NCBI RefSeq assembly: GCF_029783845.1
Contig: NZ_LWID01000001.1
Coordinates: 124,001-188,000 of the forward strand
Length of the DNA: 64,000 bases
Source of the DNA: Volucribacter amazonae
GTDB taxonomy: Bacteria; Pseudomonadota; Gammaproteobacteria; Enterobacterales; Pasteurellaceae
Reading direction: 5' to 3'
Shown here: piece after piece, positions 60,864 to 64,000 of the stretch
How positions within the stretch are numbered: the first letter of the stretch is position 1
Layout of the letters: the number at the start of each line of letters is the position of its first letter
Translations under genes and position numbers: made by a program
Notes under the pieces: generated by a model
The model's database searches: none
What the model was told of the DNA's origin: nothing
Seen by the model: the letters and a program-made list of their open reading frames with translations, nothing else

Positions 60864-60895
60864 TTGTCATAATAAAAAATCTAATAAATTAGATA

Positions 60896-62014
60896 TTATC
60901 TAAAATCATTTGCCTGCTTTAATAAATTACGGCTTTCTTTCATAAAGAGTTCAGAATAATCGCCAAACCATTGATGTACTTTTTCAAATGCCTTAATAAA
61001 ACCTTGTTTATCCCCTTGTTCAAAGAATGTTAAGCTTTCATCATAACTATCACGTAATGATTTAATCACCGCTAAATTTTCAGGTTTATCCATAATAATA
61101 TCCGCATATAAACTGGCATCTTGAGCAAATAAACGTCCAATCATTGCTAATTCCAAACGATAAATCGGCGAGGAAAGGGCTAATAATTGGGCTAACTCAA
61201 CAGGTTGTTGTGAAAGATGCAAACCATTAGCAAAGGTAGCAAAATGACGTAACGCTTGGATATAAGTCATACTATGATCATGCTCTTTGGCATCAACAGG
61301 ATAAATAATTGCTCCCCAAATGGCAATTTGATCTATAAGCCATTGATAACGTTCGGCAAATCGCCCATCACAACGAGCTACTACTTGTTTTACCATACTT
61401 GGAATATCAGGTCCAAACATAGGGTGCAACCCCACTACTGCCCCTTGATGTATGCTCAACATTTTGGCTAAAGGAGCAGATTTTACCGAGGTTAAATCTG
61501 TTAATAACATATTTTCCGTTAAGTAAGGCTGCAAACGATCGAGGGTTTCAAGGGTTTTGGCAATAGGCACAGACACCACCACCACATCAGCATTAGCTAG
61601 AATTTGTTCGGCATTTTGCCAATCTTCTCGCCCTAATAAATCCACTTGATAACCTGATAAGCGGAAATAATGGGCAAATAATCCACCGAGTTTGCCTCTT
61701 CCGCCAACAATCACTATTTTTTGAATAGCTGGATTGAGTTTTTTAAAACCATAATGGTTTTCATTAGTATAGGACTCTCGCATAATACGGCGTAGAATAT
61801 CTTCAATAAGATCAGGTGGCACACCAAGTTTTTCAGCCTCTTGTCGCCTTGCCTTAAGCATATCCGCTTCACGTTCTGGTACATAAATGGGCAATCCCTG
61901 CTGATGCTTGACTTCGCCAACTTTACTCACTAAGGTTAAACGTTTTGCTAATAGTTGTAATAAGGCTTGATCGGTCTGATCGATTTCATCGCGTAATGCT
62001 TTAAGTGCGGTCAT
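60896..62014 (-). CDS. tyrA: Chorismate mutase / prephenate dehydrogenase (T-protein)
   Basis: Bifunctional enzyme of tyrosine synthesis. 372 residues: N-terminal AroQ chorismate mutase (LRDEIDQTDQALLQLLAKRL, 7-26), then a Rossmann dehydrogenase (KIVIVGGRGKLGGLFAHYF) and the C-terminal helical dimer domain with GLHPMFGPD. Overlaps the upstream aroF gene by 4 bases, a coupled pair. Uptake signal 62003 at its start. Confidence 0.97.
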   Translation of the reverse strand: MTALKALRDEIDQTDQALLQLLAKRLTLVSKVGEVKHQQGLPIYVPEREADMLKARRQEAEKLGVPPDLIEDILRRIMRESYTNENHYGFKKLNPAIQKIVIVGGRGKLGGLFAHYFRLSGYQVDLLGREDWQNAEQILANADVVVVSVPIAKTLETLDRLQPYLTENMLLTDLTSVKSAPLAKMLSIHQGAVVGLHPMFGPDIPSMVKQVVARCDGRFAERYQWLIDQIAIWGAIIYPVDAKEHDHSMTYIQALRHFATFANGLHLSQQPVELAQLLALSSPIYRLELAMIGRLFAQDASLYADIIMDKPENLAVIKSLRDSYDESLTFFEQGDKQGFIKAFEKVHQWFGDYSELFMKESRNLLKQANDFR

Positions 62015-63072
62015 TTTTTATCCTTTTTTGCTAATTTAGAAGCAATATTGCGTAATAAGGTTTCAGTTGTTTGCCAGTCAATGCAAGCATCAGTAATAGA
62101 AACGCCATATTTCATTTGAGTAACAGGTTGCTCAGCACTTTGATTACCTGCATAAAGATGACTTTCTAACATTAAGCCGATAATTGATTGATTACCATTA
62201 ACAATTTGTTGTACAGCATCTTCTGCCACAAGAGGCTGGCGGCGATAATCTTTATTGGAATTACCATGACTACAATCAATCATAATGGCTTGCTCTAATC
62301 CTGCATTAGCTAATTCAATTTCACATTGTGCCACAAATTCCGCTTGATAATTAGGAATTTTTCCACCACGCAAAATAACATGCCCATCTGGATTACCTTC
62401 TGTATGCAATAAATTCACTTGTCCTTGCTGATTAATGCCAATAAAACTATGCCCCATAGATGCCGCTTTCATAGCATTAATCGCGGTGGCTAAACTTCCG
62501 TCAGTACCGTTTTTAAAACCCACCGCCATAGACAATCCTGAGGCTAATTCACGATGTGTTTGCGATTCTGTGGTGCGAGCCCCTATGGCTGACCAGCTAA
62601 ATAAATCTGCCATATATTGTGGGGTAATGGGATCAAGTGCCTCTGTGGCTAATGGCAAGCCTAATTCGGCTAACTCAATTAATAATGCACGAGCAATATG
62701 TAAACCATGCTCTACATCAAAAGAACCGTCAATTTTAGGATCATTAATCAACCCTTTCCAGCCCACTGTGGTACGAGGTTTCTCAAAGTAAACTCGCATT
62801 ACAATGTAAAGATTATCTGACAATTCAGTGGCAAGTTGAGCCAATTTTTTACCATATTCAATGGCAGCTTGAGGATCGTGAATAGAACAAGGCCCAACCA
62901 CCACTAATAACTTATCCTGTTGTTTATGAATAATCTTAGCAATATCTTGACGTGATTGCTGAATTTGTTGGCGTAGCTCTGGGGATAATGGCAATTTTTG
63001 CTTGAGTTCATAAGGGGTTACTAAAACTTTTTCATCAATAATATGTACATTATGCAAGCTATCTTTATTCAT
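62011..63072 (-). CDS. aroF: 3-deoxy-7-phosphoheptulonate (DAHP) synthase, tyrosine-sensitive type
   Basis: First step of the shikimate pathway: PEP plus erythrose-4-phosphate. 353 residues; KLLVVVGPCSIHDPQAA, RVYFEKPRTTVGWKG, RTTESQTHRELASGLSM, GGKIPNY, IDCSHGNSNKDYRRQP. Close in sequence to E. coli AroF, and the aroF-tyrA gene pair supports regulation by tyrosine. Preceded by two TyrR-like boxes. Confidence 0.94.
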   Translation of the reverse strand: MNKDSLHNVHIIDEKVLVTPYELKQKLPLSPELRQQIQQSRQDIAKIIHKQQDKLLVVVGPCSIHDPQAAIEYGKKLAQLATELSDNLYIVMRVYFEKPRTTVGWKGLINDPKIDGSFDVEHGLHIARALLIELAELGLPLATEALDPITPQYMADLFSWSAIGARTTESQTHRELASGLSMAVGFKNGTDGSLATAINAMKAASMGHSFIGINQQGQVNLLHTEGNPDGHVILRGGKIPNYQAEFVAQCEIELANAGLEQAIMIDCSHGNSNKDYRRQPLVAEDAVQQIVNGNQSIIGLMLESHLYAGNQSAEQPVTQMKYGVSITDACIDWQTTETLLRNIASKLAKKDKK

Positions 63073-63102
63073 TTTTCACTCCATTAATACCGTTGTTCTT
63101 GT

Positions 63103-63143
63103 TGTAAAATAATAATTACACTAAATGTAATAAATATAATACA
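63103..63143. promoter_or_regulatory. Two TyrR-like boxes in the aroF-tyrA promoter
   Basis: TGTAAAATAATAATTACA (63103-63120) has one mismatch to TGTAAA-N6-TTTACA; TGTAATAAATATAATACA (63126-63143) is a weaker second box. Their centres lie 23 bp apart, about two helical turns. They overlap a possible minus-strand promoter (-35 TTGCCT, -10 TATTAT), suggesting repression. Confidence 0.6.
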
Positions 63144-63225
63144 TTATAATTTAAAAAAGGCAATGGGGAATAACTATACTATAAAATGAATAAAGAATAT
63201 TTTAGAAAATTGCACCGCACTTAAT

Positions 63226-63254
63226 AAAAAACCTGCCAATTAGCAGGTTTTTTA
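63226..63254. terminator. Rho-independent terminator after nhaC
   Basis: AAAAAACCTGC and GCAGGTTTTTT pair around a short loop, past the nhaC stop codon on the minus strand. Uptake signal 63214 lies beside it. Confidence 0.85.
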
Positions 63255-63262
63255 TCGTTACA

Positions 63263-64000
63263 TTAAATTTGTTTCTTTCTACAAAGTAGAATAAGAATAG
63301 TAAAAACTATGGCTGTGGCAATAAAAGCATATAACATTGAAGAAGTAAAACCAATCACCAAATAGCCTACCACAGTAGATAGCGCCACTAACATAGCATA
63401 AGGTAATTGTGTAGTAACATGATCCATTAAACCACATTTTGCCCCAGTAGAAGAAAGAATGGTGGTATCCGAAATAGGCGAACAATGATCGCCACAAACC
63501 GCCCCTGCCATTACCGCAGATAAACAAGGGAGCAATAATTCAGGCGCTGCATTCGCCGCAATAGCTGCCGCTATCGGCAACATAATCCCAAAGGTTCCCC
63601 AACTTGTTCCTGTGGCAAATGCCATTGCGGTAGCAAGTACAAACAATAAGGCCGGCAATAATTCTATGGCAAAATTGCCTGAAACAAGGGTGGATAAATA
63701 TTCCCCTGTTTTCATATCCCCTACTACATTATTAATTGTCCAAGCAAAAAATAAAATTAAAATTGCCCCTGACATTGATTTCATACCTAAAACCCAAGCA
63801 CGAAAATAAGTGGCAATATCAACATGGCGTCCTGCTATAATACAAAGGGTTAATACAACTAAAGCACTTACCCCACCAAATACTAAAGAAATCCCAACAG
63901 TGGTATTTTCAAACGCACCTAGCACACTAAAAGGTTTTCCTTCTGCACTAAGAACTTGGTTACCTGTATAGAGCATCATAAAAACCGTCGCAACAATTAA
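63263..64000 (-). CDS. nhaC: NhaC-family Na+/H+ antiporter, C-terminal part (truncated by window edge)
   Basis: 245 residues of the C-terminal half of an inner-membrane ion antiporter. The frame continues without a break past its first visible ATG pair (63979) to the right edge (L-I-V-A-T-V-F upstream), so the start lies outside. At least six hydrophobic helices are present, and the NhaC-type block AMAFATGTSWGTFGIMLPIA followed by GAVCGDHCSPISDTTILSS is visible. The substrate (sodium, or an organic counter-solute such as malate) cannot be fixed. Confidence 0.85.
   Translation of the reverse strand, partial: LIVATVFMMLYTGNQVLSAEGKPFSVLGAFENTTVGISLVFGGVSALVVLTLCIIAGRHVDIATYFRAWVLGMKSMSGAILILFFAWTINNVVGDMKTGEYLSTLVSGNFAIELLPALLFVLATAMAFATGTSWGTFGIMLPIAAAIAANAAPELLLPCLSAVMAGAVCGDHCSPISDTTILSSTGAKCGLMDHVTTQLPYAMLVALSTVVGYLVIGFTSSMLYAFIATAIVFTILILLCRKKQI

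Noticed and set aside
1..64000. tRNA or rRNA genes, phage integrase or transposase genes
   Set aside because: I looked for them on both strands, especially at the DUF262 island borders, and saw none.

Overview
Organism. The window comes from a low-GC gammaproteobacterium of the family Pasteurellaceae. About thirty perfect copies of the Haemophilus-type DNA uptake signal core (AAGTGCGGT or its complement) are scattered through it, and the gene neighbourhoods match that family: yciO-rluB-cysB, udk-dcd-asmA, cvpA-purF-ubiX and yfbV/ackA-pta. I cannot fix the genus from sequence alone.

Layout. Bases 1-660 hold the first codons of a gene running off the left edge and a highly structured intergenic stretch. 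664-5706 (minus strand) carries cysB, rluB, yciO, rnm and the infC-rpmI-rplT operon, whose infC uses an AUU start. 5998-10476 (minus) is an amino-acid ABC importer with a class-III aminotransferase. 10776-14288 carries eamA, ydfG, xthA and a bioD paralogue; then come mlc, asnS, nrdB, rlmKL and the udk-dcd-asmA operon. 23501-27814 is afuABC, preceded by a perfect CRP site. 27912-29479 and 51722-53312 are two copies of a Sel1-repeat gene cassette. 30039-39275 is a complete histidine operon with a hisL leader and attenuator; a DUF1016 nuclease and a MOSC protein sit between hisB and hisH. 39562-40727 encodes a voltage-gated channel and a 19-residue repeat protein. 40860-47769 is a very AT-rich three-gene DUF262 island, followed by a convergent WYL regulator and the ubiX-purF-cvpA operon. 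The right end holds hpaC, yfbV, ackA-pta, dld, aroF-tyrA under two TyrR-like boxes, and the C-terminal part of an NhaC antiporter.

Most notable. The DUF262 island looks like an undescribed, probably defence-related system. Its second and third genes encode DUF262 proteins with intact DGQQR motifs; the third also has a DUF1524-type IEH nuclease motif. The first gene encodes a 1199-residue protein that strings together degenerate versions of both partners and ends in an FtsZ-like domain without the GTP-binding signature loop. The island contains no uptake signals and is much richer in A+T than its surroundings, which suggests horizontal acquisition.

Other points. A roughly 105-bp repeat family ends in TATAGTCGTT...AACGACTATA and resembles the neisserial Correia element; it is present in full, deleted and remnant forms. 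Two diverged copies of a 25-codon small ORF lie beside the Sel1 cassettes. The Mlc homologue lacks the zinc motif of its family.
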